DNA of 64,000 nt from an uncultured Opitutaceae bacterium (GCA_937902925.1 CALFNN010000083.1:24402-88401); one strand, 5' to 3'; shown: positions 17,889 through 27,369, counted from the first letter of the stretch. Numbers and translations are program-made. Notes: generated from the letters alone by a model not told the origin.

Positions 17889-19394
17889 ATGAATTCCCTC
17901 ACACGTTTTGTTTCACTCGGATTTGCCTCGGCAGTGTGTGCGGCCACGAGTCTCCCGGCTGCGACGCTCGAAAGTTACCTTGCTTCGGCGCCGTTCAAGA
18001 TGCCGATGGTGCCGGTGCCATCGTTTTCCGACCGGCGGTTTCCGATCACCGACTTCGGCGCCGTCGGCGACGGACATACGCTCGACACCGCGGCCTTCGC
18101 CAAGGCAATCGATGCCTGTGCCGCGGCGGGCGGTGGACATGTCATCGTGCCGGCCGGGCTCTGGCTCACGGGGCCGATCGCGCTCAAGAGCACCGTCGAT
18201 CTCCACGCCGAGCGGGGCGCGCTGGTGCAGTTCACGTCCGATCACACCGCCTATCCGATGGCGCCGCGCGATGACCGCGGCCTCTACGCCGCCTCCTGCC
18301 TCAGTGCCGTCGGGCAGCGCGACTTTGCGCTTACCGGCGATGGCATCTACGACGGCGCGGGAGACACGTGGCGTCCGGTGAGAAAGACGAAGACAACCGA
18401 CGCCGAGTGGCAGCGGCTGCTGGCAAAAGGGGGCGTGACCAGCAACGAGGGCACGAATTGGTGGCCGACCAAGGAAGCCATGACGGGCGAGGACTATCTG
18501 GCCGAACTGGCGAAAAAGACTGCGCATCCAACCGCCGAGGAGATGCTGCCGGCGCGCGATTTCCGACGCTCGGCGATGGTCGCCTTCACCGGTTGCGACG
18601 ACGTGCTGGTCGAGGGGGTGACGCTACGCAATTCGCCGAGCGGGCTGTTTGTGCCGGCGCGCTGCACCAACCTCACGGTGCGCTACGCGACGCTCTTGAA
18701 CGAGTGGTCCGCACAGAACGGCGACGGCATGGACATCGGCCCGTGCAAGAATGTAGTGGTTTATCGCTGCACGGTCAGTGCCGGCGACGATGCGATCTGC
18801 ATGAAGGCGAGCGGCAAGAGTCCGTGGCCGGGCGAACCGGGACTGCAGAATGTGATCGTGGCGGAGTGCACCGTTTACCGCGGGCACGGCGGTTTCGTCG
18901 TGGGCGGCACCACCGAGGGCGGCATGCAAAACCTCTGGGCGACCCAGTGCGATTTCGACGGGACCGATGTCGGAATTCGCGTCAAGAGCGGACTCGGCCA
19001 CGGCGGGCTCGTGCACGACGTCTTCGTCGACCACGTCTACATGAAAGACATCCTGAATGAGGCGATCCTGTTCGACACGTTCTACGACAATGCGCCGGTC
19101 AGCGCGGCGACGGTGAAGGTTGCCCTGAGTCGCGACCCGGCGAAGACGCCCGAATTCCGCGACTTTCTCCTGCGCGATATTTATTGTCTCGGGGCGGGCT
19201 CGGCGATTGCCATCCGGGGACTGCCGCAGCAGCCGGTGCACCGGATCACGATCGAACATACGACCATCACGGCGCGTCGAGGCTTCCGGGCCACGGACGC
19301 CGCGGACATCACGTTGCAGCAGGTCAAGATCAACGCCACCGAAACCCCGGCGGTCGTCGAAAAAGACACCCGTAACATCAGGATTGTCGACTGA
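17889..19394 (+). CDS. GH28 polygalacturonase-family hydrolase (second copy)
   Basis: This protein is 501 aa from the ATG at 17889, which gives a signal peptide (VSLGFASAVCAATSLPAA). The frame is open much further upstream, but that part overlaps the preceding GH28 gene in another frame. All GH28 motifs are intact: NGDGMD (Asp279, Asp282), AGDDA (Asp300, Asp301), RGHGG (His333) and IRVKS. Compared with the first copy it has the canonical G-H-G, and an extra segment of about 50 residues (around 155-215, with NEGTNWWPTKEAMTGEDYLAE). This longer type is common among GH28 enzymes of PUL-like loci in Bacteroidota and Verrucomicrobiota. It is expected to be periplasmic or secreted and to hydrolyse galacturonic acid linkages. 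Confidence 0.92.
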   Translation: MNSLTRFVSLGFASAVCAATSLPAATLESYLASAPFKMPMVPVPSFSDRRFPITDFGAVGDGHTLDTAAFAKAIDACAAAGGGHVIVPAGLWLTGPIALKSTVDLHAERGALVQFTSDHTAYPMAPRDDRGLYAASCLSAVGQRDFALTGDGIYDGAGDTWRPVRKTKTTDAEWQRLLAKGGVTSNEGTNWWPTKEAMTGEDYLAELAKKTAHPTAEEMLPARDFRRSAMVAFTGCDDVLVEGVTLRNSPSGLFVPARCTNLTVRYATLLNEWSAQNGDGMDIGPCKNVVVYRCTVSAGDDAICMKASGKSPWPGEPGLQNVIVAECTVYRGHGGFVVGGTTEGGMQNLWATQCDFDGTDVGIRVKSGLGHGGLVHDVFVDHVYMKDILNEAILFDTFYDNAPVSAATVKVALSRDPAKTPEFRDFLLRDIYCLGAGSAIAIRGLPQQPVHRITIEHTTITARRGFRATDAADITLQQVKINATETPAVVEKDTRNIRIVD

Positions 19395-19412
19395 GGCCGA
19401 CTCGAGGCGGCC
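19395..19412 (+). terminator. Possible weak terminator hairpin after GH28
   Basis: Directly after the GH28 stop codon the sequence GGCCG-ACTCGAGG-CGGCC forms a 5-bp GC stem with further internal pairing. It is followed within a few bases by a short run of four T. The T-tract is short, so this may be only a weak or partial terminator. Confidence 0.3.
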
Positions 19413-19719
19413 CGCGGTTTTCCAACTGCGCCCACAGGCGGAGTCCCTCAGGCAACCAAGGCGAAAAGTGCCCGGCAATCGACCAGTTCCGGCGGGTTGG
19501 ACATCCGCAACCCTCCACCTATCGGCGTCGACATACTGGCGAAATGGCTGCCCGGGCTGGGATCGGACATCTCTATCAATCCAGCTACGAGGGAAAATGC
19601 TCCCTCTCCTTCGATGCTCAAGGAGAATCGAGCTAAACTCAGGCTAACTTTCCGAAACTCCGTCACCACTTTTACTGACAGTTTCACTGGCAGTTAACTG
19701 AAGCAGCTCGCGCGTCGCG
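19413..19719. other. Convergent intergenic stretch without a recognisable gene
   Basis: About 300 bp separate the plus-strand GH28 from the minus-strand GH31. Two short open frames overlap here on opposite strands (19497-19697 plus, 19448-19687 minus), but neither resembles a known protein. The segment near 19600-19700 is less GC-rich than its surroundings. It contains CAGTT repeats and the perfect palindrome CAGTTAACTG at 19691-19700. I assign no function. Confidence 0.5.
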
Positions 19720-22239
19720 TCAGGGCGGGGAGCCGAGTCGGATATTCAATGCGTCGCCGGTGCCGTCGTTCAATCTGCGCAACCACAGATTCCGGTGGGC
19801 TACATCATAGTGCCATCCCTCGCCGCCGGCCCGGAAGGCGGCCACCGAGTCGAGGTGTGCCAGTGCGCCGGCGCCACCTGTCACCTGCGTGACATCCAGA
19901 TTCGTATCGAGGTGGACACGCAACAAATGATTTCGATGCGTCGGCCCCCAAGCGATGCGAACAACGTCGTGGTCGTCCCAAGTGGCTTCGATTTTCACCG
20001 CCCCCTCGGTGTCGTGCAGCGTAAAGGAACTGGAACCGCGCACCTGAGGCCAGAGCGCGAGGGTCACGTAGCCCGTGGACTCCGGCCAGCCAAAGCCAGT
20101 CACGGCATTGGAGATTTCCATTGGAATAATCGCTCCCGCGCGGACAAAAAGCGGAAATTTGTCCGGCGCGGTCCAACCCTTGAACCAGTCGATCCGGCCC
20201 GGACCACGATGGATTTCCGACTCGTCCCAAAAATCGAACCACTCGCCCGCCGGCAGATAAACGCTGCGGTCGGGATTGGCGTTGAGTATTGGCGCCACCA
20301 ATAGCGACGGTCCGACGGTGAATTCGTCGTCGACTCGCCAGCAGTCCTCGTCGGCCTGAAAGGTCCAGACAAGCGGACGGCAGACGGGCGCTCCCGTTGC
20401 AGTGGCCTCGTGGGCGAGACTCATCCAATATGGAGTGAGATCGGTATGCAGCCATGCGAGGTAGCGAAAATGCGCGAGCGCTTCCGGCGAATACCACCAC
20501 GGCATGTGCAGGGTCTGCATCCCTGGCAGCATGGCCCCAAACTGGGCCCACCGCAGCCACGGGACCTCTGGCGCCGGCTGATTCTCGAAGCCGCCAATAT
20601 CGGTGGAGACAAACGGAATTCCGCAAAAGGCCAGGGACAGGGACGAGTAGACCGAGGACGGCAATCCGTTGTTGGCAAAACTTCCGCTCAAATCGCCCGG
20701 CCATTTGAAGTTCGTGTAAGCCGAGGAGCCCATCCATGCGGCACGCGGGACCATTAGAAAATCATTGCCGAAGCGGCGCTGCAGTGTCTCGAAAAACACG
20801 CGATCGTATTCTCGCGCGTAAGAGTTGTGCACGTCCTCGCCGTGGCGACCGCCGTAGAGCAGTGCGTCCGCCGGGAGATCCTGTCCCGCGTCGAGTTTGT
20901 AGCCGCGGATGCCGGTAGCCATGCCCCGCTCGATCTCATGTTGCCACCACCGAAACGCGGCCGGGTTGAAAAAGTCGATGGCGGTGTAGTAGTTGCCTGC
21001 GAGTTCCCCCGAGGTGGAGATGCTGACTTTCCCGTTCACGGGGCCCGTCGGTTTTCGCACCAGGTAACCGTGGGCGAGCGCTTCCTTCCAGTTGACGGCC
21101 GCATCGGTGGTATACGGCGACGTCCAGGCCAGGGTGTGCACGCCCATGGCTTCGAGTTGGCGAACCAGGCCCGGAACGTCGGTGCTGAAGGAAGGGTTTG
21201 GCTCGAAGGAATTGCGCGCATCCTGCCACGGCGGCTCGAACCACGTCACGCCGACTGGAATCGACAGATCGTGCAGCTTCTGGACCATGCCGATGAAGTG
21301 CTCGCCTTTTAGGGTATCGATCTTTCCGCCGGGATGCGCAGGATCGGACATCAGCCAGAACCAGGGCTGGAAGGCCCAACGCGGTGGTCGTTGCGGCAGT
21401 CCCATCGTGGTAAGAAAACTTCGGACGGTCGACGGAATGCTGTCGCCGCGGACCAACGTGAGGTCGAGTTCCGACGCCGGCGCCTCGAAGGTAATGCGGT
21501 CGGCCCGGTGCTGGCCGACATCGAAGTGGACACGCCCGCCATAGTTCAGGAAGAGCGCGTAATTTGCGGTCGACACAAAGTAGGGCATGTAGGCGCATTC
21601 GTCCGGCGTGCCAGACTTGTCCCACAAGTCGAATGCCTGACCGCGTTGGGCAACGTGACCGTTCCACATCTCGCCGAAGCCATAGATTTCCTCCACCGGA
21701 CGCAGGTCGGCCGAGCCACGCACCCCGGAGATGTCACGGCCCTCCGCGTGAATGAGAACCCGAAAGCCGGCCTCTCCATAGGGGGTCACGTCAGCATGGG
21801 CATGGACGCCGTTCGCAAGTTCCAGTCCGATCCGGATCCCGCCGTCCGCCGTGGGAGCGGCGTCGGTGGTGCGGGCCAGCGCTGTCCATTCACCCCGGAT
21901 TCGGAAGGCGGGGGCATCTGCTTCGACGTATTGGTCGCGTCCGTCGAGACCTGACAAGCGAAGTCGCCACGGGTTTTGCTGGATCGTTAGGACCGCGTTG
22001 TCGTTTTGACAGCGATAAACTCCGGGGGCGTCCTGCAGGCGAATGAGCCCGGGACCGGTGGCCTCGGCGGCGTTGGCCCGCGCGACCAGCGACGCCGCGA
22101 CAAATGCCAGAGCAATTCTCGGGAGCGTTCGGCGCCATCGGGGCGCGATGAGGTCCGTCGCCGTTGCGGGCGCGCATTTAGAGTGTCGATCACTCGCGGG
22201 TAGGCCGCACGGAAGCTGGGAGAGAAATATCGAGGCCAT
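19720..22239 (-). CDS. GH31 alpha-glucosidase/alpha-xylosidase family protein
   Basis: This protein is 839 aa from the ATG at 22239, chosen because it lies just after the stop of the upstream GH105 gene; the frame continues to 22299. A hydrophobic signal segment (IALAFVAASLVARANA) follows an unusually long basic leader, so the true start could be further in. GH31 features include the N-terminal beta-sandwich (VYGFGEMWNGH-like region), the barrel motif RGYKLDAGQDLP with Asp450 as probable nucleophile, WPGDLSG with Asp516 as probable acid/base, and VSTDIGGFENQ. The family includes alpha-glucosidases, alpha-xylosidases and alpha-galactosidases; the residues visible do not decide between them. 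It is the last gene of a seven-gene minus-strand run starting at 32424. Confidence 0.88.
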   Translation of the reverse strand: MASIFLSQLPCGLPASDRHSKCAPATATDLIAPRWRRTLPRIALAFVAASLVARANAAEATGPGLIRLQDAPGVYRCQNDNAVLTIQQNPWRLRLSGLDGRDQYVEADAPAFRIRGEWTALARTTDAAPTADGGIRIGLELANGVHAHADVTPYGEAGFRVLIHAEGRDISGVRGSADLRPVEEIYGFGEMWNGHVAQRGQAFDLWDKSGTPDECAYMPYFVSTANYALFLNYGGRVHFDVGQHRADRITFEAPASELDLTLVRGDSIPSTVRSFLTTMGLPQRPPRWAFQPWFWLMSDPAHPGGKIDTLKGEHFIGMVQKLHDLSIPVGVTWFEPPWQDARNSFEPNPSFSTDVPGLVRQLEAMGVHTLAWTSPYTTDAAVNWKEALAHGYLVRKPTGPVNGKVSISTSGELAGNYYTAIDFFNPAAFRWWQHEIERGMATGIRGYKLDAGQDLPADALLYGGRHGEDVHNSYAREYDRVFFETLQRRFGNDFLMVPRAAWMGSSAYTNFKWPGDLSGSFANNGLPSSVYSSLSLAFCGIPFVSTDIGGFENQPAPEVPWLRWAQFGAMLPGMQTLHMPWWYSPEALAHFRYLAWLHTDLTPYWMSLAHEATATGAPVCRPLVWTFQADEDCWRVDDEFTVGPSLLVAPILNANPDRSVYLPAGEWFDFWDESEIHRGPGRIDWFKGWTAPDKFPLFVRAGAIIPMEISNAVTGFGWPESTGYVTLALWPQVRGSSSFTLHDTEGAVKIEATWDDHDVVRIAWGPTHRNHLLRVHLDTNLDVTQVTGGAGALAHLDSVAAFRAGGEGWHYDVAHRNLWLRRLNDGTGDALNIRLGSPP

Positions 22240-22252
22240 GGTTTTCGGAGGT

Positions 22253-23386
22253 TCAGCGCAGCAGGGCGTCGACGCACCACAGCATCGGCGCCTGACCATG
22301 CAAGTCTCCCGTCACGCGTTGCCGGGTAAGATAGTATTCACGGTCATTCTTCTTGTTCGTGCTTTCGCAAACGTCCCGAAGGGCGCCGTCGGGCTCGAGA
22401 CGACTCACGAGTGCGAGCCAGCCCCGGCGCGCCGCCGGGGCGTAAGTGTCGGCCTCGAGCCAGCCATGCTTGACGCCGGAAATGAAGGCGAAGGTGAACA
22501 TGGCGGTGCCGGACGATTCCGGGAACGACTGTGGCTCGTCGAGGAGCTGGTGCCACATGCCCTCCGCATCCTCGGCCGCCCGGAGGGCCGCCATCATCTT
22601 TCTGTAGCCGGCGAGAATGCGTTCGCGGCGGGGATGATTCGCCGGCAGGGAGGAGAGCAGTTCGGACATCCCGGCGGCAAACCAGCCGTTGCCGCGAGCC
22701 CAATAGAAGGGGGTGTCGGGTGCGTGCAGGAAAAGTCCGTTCGGCTGCTGGAGTTTGTCGAGGTAGGCGACCGCCTCCGCCGCCGCCCGGTCGAGGTAAC
22801 GTTGGTCATGCGTGGCTCGATAAGCCTGCGTCTGGAGCATCGTGATCATATACATGTCATCGATCCAGAAGCGGGTGTGCCAGCTGAGCCCGCCACGGAC
22901 CGCCTCGCGGGCCTCCGGGCTCAGTTCGTTTTGATCGACTGGGGTGGTCCATTGCCGGTCGGCCAGGTCGAGACCGAGCTTCCGGTAGCGCTCGTCCCGG
23001 GTCTGCCGATAGAGCTCGAGTGGCAGGGCGCCGAAGACGGCGTAATCTACGTTGGTGGGCGGAGGGATCAACTGGGCTTGCGGTCCCAGCAGGGATTCAA
23101 ACCGCGCGACGAGTCGCTCGGTCAGATCGTGCTCGTGGGTCAGTTGGGCAAACTGCAGCGCTCCATACCAGGCGCAGGTCTCCGCGTAGTGCATCACCGG
23201 CGGCTTGCTGGTAAGGCGGAAGTCGTGGCTGAGGAATCGCTCGGTGATCCGTCGTCCGATTACTGCCGGCGCCGCGCCGCTTGGCCACGGCCCGGAAAGC
23301 GGGTCGCCCGCGGCGCGGACGGGCAGGGTCGCCGAAAAGCCGACGATGATAATGAGGGCGACGCGAAACGAAGGGAATGGATTCAT
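22253..23386 (-). CDS. GH105 unsaturated rhamnogalacturonyl hydrolase
   Basis: This 377-aa protein has a signal peptide (FRVALIIIVGFSATLPVRAA). The (alpha/alpha)6-barrel motifs of GH105 are present: TNVDYAVFGALPLELY with Asp114, WHTRFWIDDMYM with Asp176/Asp177, FYWARGNGWFAAG, and ESSGTAMFTFAF. In the family, two aspartates at these places hydrate the double bond of unsaturated galacturonic acid at the non-reducing end of lyase products, releasing 4-deoxy-5-keto-uronate. This implies a polysaccharide lyase acts upstream; the PL1-like gene at 56939 could supply such ends for galacturonan, but no rhamnogalacturonan lyase (PL4, PL9 or PL11) is evident in the window. The gene is flanked closely by GH28 and GH31 on the same strand. 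Confidence 0.93.
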   Translation of the reverse strand: MNPFPSFRVALIIIVGFSATLPVRAAGDPLSGPWPSGAAPAVIGRRITERFLSHDFRLTSKPPVMHYAETCAWYGALQFAQLTHEHDLTERLVARFESLLGPQAQLIPPPTNVDYAVFGALPLELYRQTRDERYRKLGLDLADRQWTTPVDQNELSPEAREAVRGGLSWHTRFWIDDMYMITMLQTQAYRATHDQRYLDRAAAEAVAYLDKLQQPNGLFLHAPDTPFYWARGNGWFAAGMSELLSSLPANHPRRERILAGYRKMMAALRAAEDAEGMWHQLLDEPQSFPESSGTAMFTFAFISGVKHGWLEADTYAPAARRGWLALVSRLEPDGALRDVCESTNKKNDREYYLTRQRVTGDLHGQAPMLWCVDALLR

Positions 23387-23414
23387 GATGGAGCGAGCGG
23401 CGGCGTGACGTGGC

Positions 23415-25088
23415 TCAAAGTTTTTCGTCAGTGATCAGCGTTGCCCGCGAGGTATCGGCGAGACCGGGGCACTGACGAACGCTGAAACCGGTCACGCCCT
23501 TGAGAACGAACATGGGAGTAGGCGAACCCGCGGGAAACCGGGCTCCGGTGAAGGTCACCTCCGTGGCGTCCTCCAGCCATGCCACCGGCCGGAGATCCGG
23601 CGCCTGCCATTGGAATTCAAGGCCGGCAACCGTCAGGTTACGGACATGGCGGGCAAAGATTCCCCAGACCGGCAGCACACCGAACAGGGAAGGATCCGGA
23701 TAGTTGAACCGCTCATCTTCCGGCACGACTCGGGCGGCGTCTGCGCGAGTGCCGCCACCCTGGTAGCTCACGAAGATGTTGGTGAGCGACACGTCCTCGA
23801 CCGGATGGCCCGGCGAGCCGGCGATGAGGATGCCGCCACCGACGCCAGAACCGGCTCCGGACACGACCAGGTTGTCGATCTTGATCCGCCGGATGGCGCC
23901 GATGGTCGTGCCGGGCGGACCGCGCAGCCGGCGCCCGAGGCGGATGAACACGGGTGAATCGTAGATGTCGCGCATCGTGACATTCGCGATGACGATGTCC
24001 TCGATCGCGGCTCCATCGACCGCCTGCAGGGCCAGCCCATGGCTGTGTTCGATGACGCAGTTGGTAATCGTGATATTGCGGAAACCGCCATTCGACTCGG
24101 TGCCCATCTTCAGGTGCCCAATGGCCGTGCGCCCGCTGGGCTCCACGGGAAAGGGGAGGAAGCGGCCGTCGAGCAGGGTGCCCTCGATATAGCCGCTCAC
24201 CTGGCAGTTGGTGATCGTGACATTTTCCGTCGGGCGCGTGTGGCCGAGTGCGAAACTGCTTTTCGGGCAGATGCCGTCGTCGCGCGGGGAATTGACGGTG
24301 CAGTTGCTGAGACGCACGTTGCGGCAGCAGTCCAGATCGATGCCATCGCGGTTCGTGTCGATCGTGACGTGGTCACACGTCCAGTTGTCCACCCCCGTGG
24401 CGAGGATGGCAAAATGTCCGCCGTGGAAGACGGTGAAGTCGCGAAATAGCACATTGCGGCAGTTCTTGAGCGCGATCGCCTTGTTGCCGACGCCCGCGGG
24501 CAGGGTTTCGCCGCCCGGATAACCGAAGGGCCCGGGCTTGATCGCGGCGATGGCGTCACGGATTGCCGGCGGCAGTGACAAGGCCGGATCCGTCCGACCC
24601 GCCGGGGTGCCTGGCGGAAGATCGCAGCGCAGGCCGGGCGTGCCGCGGCTCAACCCACGGCCGAAAATCCGGCCCGGGCCGGTGATGCCGACGTTTTCAA
24701 GGTCCTCGCCCCAGATCAGGCTGTTGTGCCAGTGGGAGTGCCCGAAGTCCTGATATTGATCCGCTCCTGGATTGGGTTCGGGGGCGTCATAGCCGGCGGA
24801 TAGATCCGCCGGTGGTTCCGCGGCAACGAGCGTGGCGCCGGGTCCGAGATAAAGCGTGACGTTGCTTTGGAGGTGAACGGAAAATGCAAGGTAGTCGCCG
24901 GCGGGAAACTCGACGGTGCCGCCGCCGGCCCGGGCGGCGGCGGCGATGGCGCGATTGATGGCGTCGGTGTCGAGGGCATGGCCGTTGCCCGCCGCACCAT
25001 AGGATTTGACGTTAAAGGTGGCTGCACGAAGCGACAGCGCGGCACCGGCGAGCAGGAGGGTGAGGAGGCGGAAGATTCGGTCGGCCAT
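23415..25088 (-). CDS. GH28-like glycosidase with divergent active-site motifs
   Basis: This 557-aa protein has a signal peptide (RLLTLLLAGAALSLRAA) and a typical beta-helix start, FNVKSYGAAGNGHALDTDAIN. The motif set is GH28-like but altered: NRDGIDLDCC (about residues 245-252) replaces NTDG, SPRDDGICPKS (about 268-272) replaces the G-D-D block with R-D-D, and SHGLAL stands where G-H-G is expected. The aspartates themselves are kept. It is longer than the other two GH28 copies, with an insertion around residues 110-200 rich in Gly and Pro. It lies 28 bp upstream of GH105 in the same orientation, so both probably act on the same pectic fragment. Specificity is unknown. Confidence 0.82.
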   Translation of the reverse strand: MADRIFRLLTLLLAGAALSLRAATFNVKSYGAAGNGHALDTDAINRAIAAAARAGGGTVEFPAGDYLAFSVHLQSNVTLYLGPGATLVAAEPPADLSAGYDAPEPNPGADQYQDFGHSHWHNSLIWGEDLENVGITGPGRIFGRGLSRGTPGLRCDLPPGTPAGRTDPALSLPPAIRDAIAAIKPGPFGYPGGETLPAGVGNKAIALKNCRNVLFRDFTVFHGGHFAILATGVDNWTCDHVTIDTNRDGIDLDCCRNVRLSNCTVNSPRDDGICPKSSFALGHTRPTENVTITNCQVSGYIEGTLLDGRFLPFPVEPSGRTAIGHLKMGTESNGGFRNITITNCVIEHSHGLALQAVDGAAIEDIVIANVTMRDIYDSPVFIRLGRRLRGPPGTTIGAIRRIKIDNLVVSGAGSGVGGGILIAGSPGHPVEDVSLTNIFVSYQGGGTRADAARVVPEDERFNYPDPSLFGVLPVWGIFARHVRNLTVAGLEFQWQAPDLRPVAWLEDATEVTFTGARFPAGSPTPMFVLKGVTGFSVRQCPGLADTSRATLITDEKL

Positions 25089-25281
25089 GGGCGGGGATGG
25101 GCAGAAGCGGCGGCTTCGCGTGCGACGTTTGGAACGGGGCGCGCTACTCCCACGCGTCGCCTGTCACTCGAAGACTGGCTCAGGCTTCAGGTGGCCACGG
25201 GTCCAAGCAAACCGCATTGCCCAGCGGATTAAAAAATGTGACGCAATCTGCTTGGTGGACTCCGTCCGCTCCGTCGGCCCG

Positions 25282-27369
25282 TCAATCAGCGGGCTGCAGG
25301 GTCACGATCGACCGAATCGCCGGATATCTCGTGCCCGACTTCCGAATCCTCACCACGACTTCCCGCTTTGCACCCTCCGATGTGCTTGGGGCGAGTTCGG
25401 TTTCGTAACGGCCCTGCGCGCCGTAACGCACTTCACGCGCCCGGCCGTCGCACTCGAGAAGAAAGCCGTCCGACTGCGAGGGATCGCCGGTGATGACCAG
25501 CCGACAGGGACCCTGCGCGGGCGCGGCCAGCCGACATTCGATAAATCCATTGGGGAAAACGCGGTTGCCTGCGAACCGCACCGGCCAGCCTCGCTCTAGT
25601 CGCGCATGGCTCGCGTGCATGTAGCGAACGACACGGATATCGTCTACCAATCCCCCGCACACGATTGAATCGATCACGCCCGGCTGGCCGCGGCACTCGT
25701 TCCGTTCGGCCAGTTCCGCCTCATAGTGGGGCGTCAGCTGTTCGACAAGGCACCACAGCGGGCGAATATACGCTCGCGCCACGGAATCCTCGATTTCGTC
25801 GTGATCGCCGTATTCGTGCCCATGTTTTTCCGCCGACGATTTCGCCGGGGTCGTGGTGGTGGCCGTGCATCCCGGCAGGGACCGCTCGAACTCCACCCGG
25901 GCGGTCGCGACGGCACGCCGGAGGTTCGGATGCAGCGGCTCGTGGCCTTCGATGTCGTCGAAATAAGCGCAAACGCAGCGACACCATTCGCGAATGAGGC
26001 GGGTCACGACCACGGCGTTCTCCCATGCCGTGCGCGCCATCTGCGCTTCCGCGGAGGGCAACTGCGCGGCGAGGGAGCGCAGCGCCCGTAATGATTCGTC
26101 GGCCATCCGCACGGCCTCGTCTTTCTCCGCGAGCAGCGCGGCCCGCGTCGGAGTCGTGCGCTCGGGCAGGATGCCCCACATGCCTTGGTGGTGGGCAAGC
26201 GATATCCCTGGCGTGAAGACCGAGAGAATGCCGCACGCCTGGAGCCATTTCCAGGACGGATCGATGGGAAAGGCGTGGAAGATGACGTGGCCATCGATGA
26301 AATGGCATTTTTTCACCATTTCGATGCCGCGACGCATCACCGCGGTCATCTCCGCCGGACAACGCGGCCACTGCCGTTCCGCCCACTGCCGCCAGATTTC
26401 GTCTGCGGTGACGCACGGTTCATGGATCGCGCGATCGAATGCGAGCAAGTTGACCGCCTGCGTCGAATCGAACGTCGCGTGGCCAATGCGATCGACCCGG
26501 ATCGCATGGCGGTCGACGCCACAGTCCTTCGCAAAGCGCACGCCGGCGATAACCCGCTCGGGATCAGCCGCGGGCAGGAAGCCCGCGCCGAGGAACTCGC
26601 CGAGCGAATCGTATTCGGCGGACCGCGTGAAGCGCCCGGTGCGCTGCAAGTAGCGATTGAACGGCAGAAACGGGCTGAAGTCATACGGCGTGATCTTCGT
26701 TTCGACTTCGAAAGCGAATTGCGCGTCGACCGCACTCGCGCCGGCGATGATATCCTCATAATCTTGTGGCACGGAGCCGAAGCTCCGAAGGACGAAACGC
26801 TTTTTCAGCCGCTGCAGTTCCGCGGCGAACGTGGTCACGACGTGCGCCACCACCTGCGCCGGAGGATAGCGCCGGGGATTGGAATTGTGGATCACCGAGT
26901 AGTCCGACTCGGTCACTGTCAACACGAGCCCGTCCATCTCCGGCACCTCGTCGAAGAACTCGCGGATCTTCGAGCGGAGCAGGTCGTGATAGACCGCCCC
27001 GAGCAGGTCAAATTCGCCCGTCTCGTCGAGGAGGCCGGGCACCGATTCGACGATCTCCCGCGGCACCATCACTTCCCGATGCCAGTAAACGATCGGCCGG
27101 CCGGAGGCATCGGCGAGTGCGGCGAGTTTGCGCAGGGCTTGGATGTTTTTGTCCCGCGCCGCCAGATCCAGCCGGATCGCGACCGCCGGATAGTCGCGAA
27201 ACCGAATCGCACCGTCGAGGCTGCCGAGCGACGTGTGGGCTTCACCGCAGACCTCGAAGCTGTCCACGCGATAGGCCCCGGCGGCTGTGACAATGGCGCG
27301 CATGTTTGCCGCGTCGAGTTTGCTCGGATGCAGGATGGACCAGGTGATTTCGGGCGCGGTGGTTTTCAA
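25282..27369 (-). CDS. Unknown cytoplasmic protein, possibly a TIM-barrel glycosidase-like fold
   Basis: This 695-aa protein has no signal peptide, unlike most of its neighbours. It starts MKTTAPEITWSILHPSKLD. The first 400 residues show regular alternation of hydrophobic strands and helices, with segments such as DSFEVCGEAHTS, PIVYWHREVMVPREI, MDGLVLTVTESDYSVIH and RFVLRSFG. These resemble barrel-type glycosidases of the GH67/GH20-like kind in spacing; Glu of VTESDY is a candidate catalytic residue. The C-terminal third is helical, then a small beta domain. I cannot place it in a named family. It lies 36 bp downstream of the sodium:solute symporter gene, so processing of the imported oligosaccharide in the cytoplasm is a reasonable inference. 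Confidence 0.6.
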   Translation of the reverse strand: MKTTAPEITWSILHPSKLDAANMRAIVTAAGAYRVDSFEVCGEAHTSLGSLDGAIRFRDYPAVAIRLDLAARDKNIQALRKLAALADASGRPIVYWHREVMVPREIVESVPGLLDETGEFDLLGAVYHDLLRSKIREFFDEVPEMDGLVLTVTESDYSVIHNSNPRRYPPAQVVAHVVTTFAAELQRLKKRFVLRSFGSVPQDYEDIIAGASAVDAQFAFEVETKITPYDFSPFLPFNRYLQRTGRFTRSAEYDSLGEFLGAGFLPAADPERVIAGVRFAKDCGVDRHAIRVDRIGHATFDSTQAVNLLAFDRAIHEPCVTADEIWRQWAERQWPRCPAEMTAVMRRGIEMVKKCHFIDGHVIFHAFPIDPSWKWLQACGILSVFTPGISLAHHQGMWGILPERTTPTRAALLAEKDEAVRMADESLRALRSLAAQLPSAEAQMARTAWENAVVVTRLIREWCRCVCAYFDDIEGHEPLHPNLRRAVATARVEFERSLPGCTATTTTPAKSSAEKHGHEYGDHDEIEDSVARAYIRPLWCLVEQLTPHYEAELAERNECRGQPGVIDSIVCGGLVDDIRVVRYMHASHARLERGWPVRFAGNRVFPNGFIECRLAAPAQGPCRLVITGDPSQSDGFLLECDGRAREVRYGAQGRYETELAPSTSEGAKREVVVRIRKSGTRYPAIRSIVTLQPAD

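Noticed and set aside
19497..19697. Small 66-aa open frame in the gap after GH28
   Set aside because: No similarity to a known protein, no ribosome binding site and an overlapping frame of similar length on the other strand.
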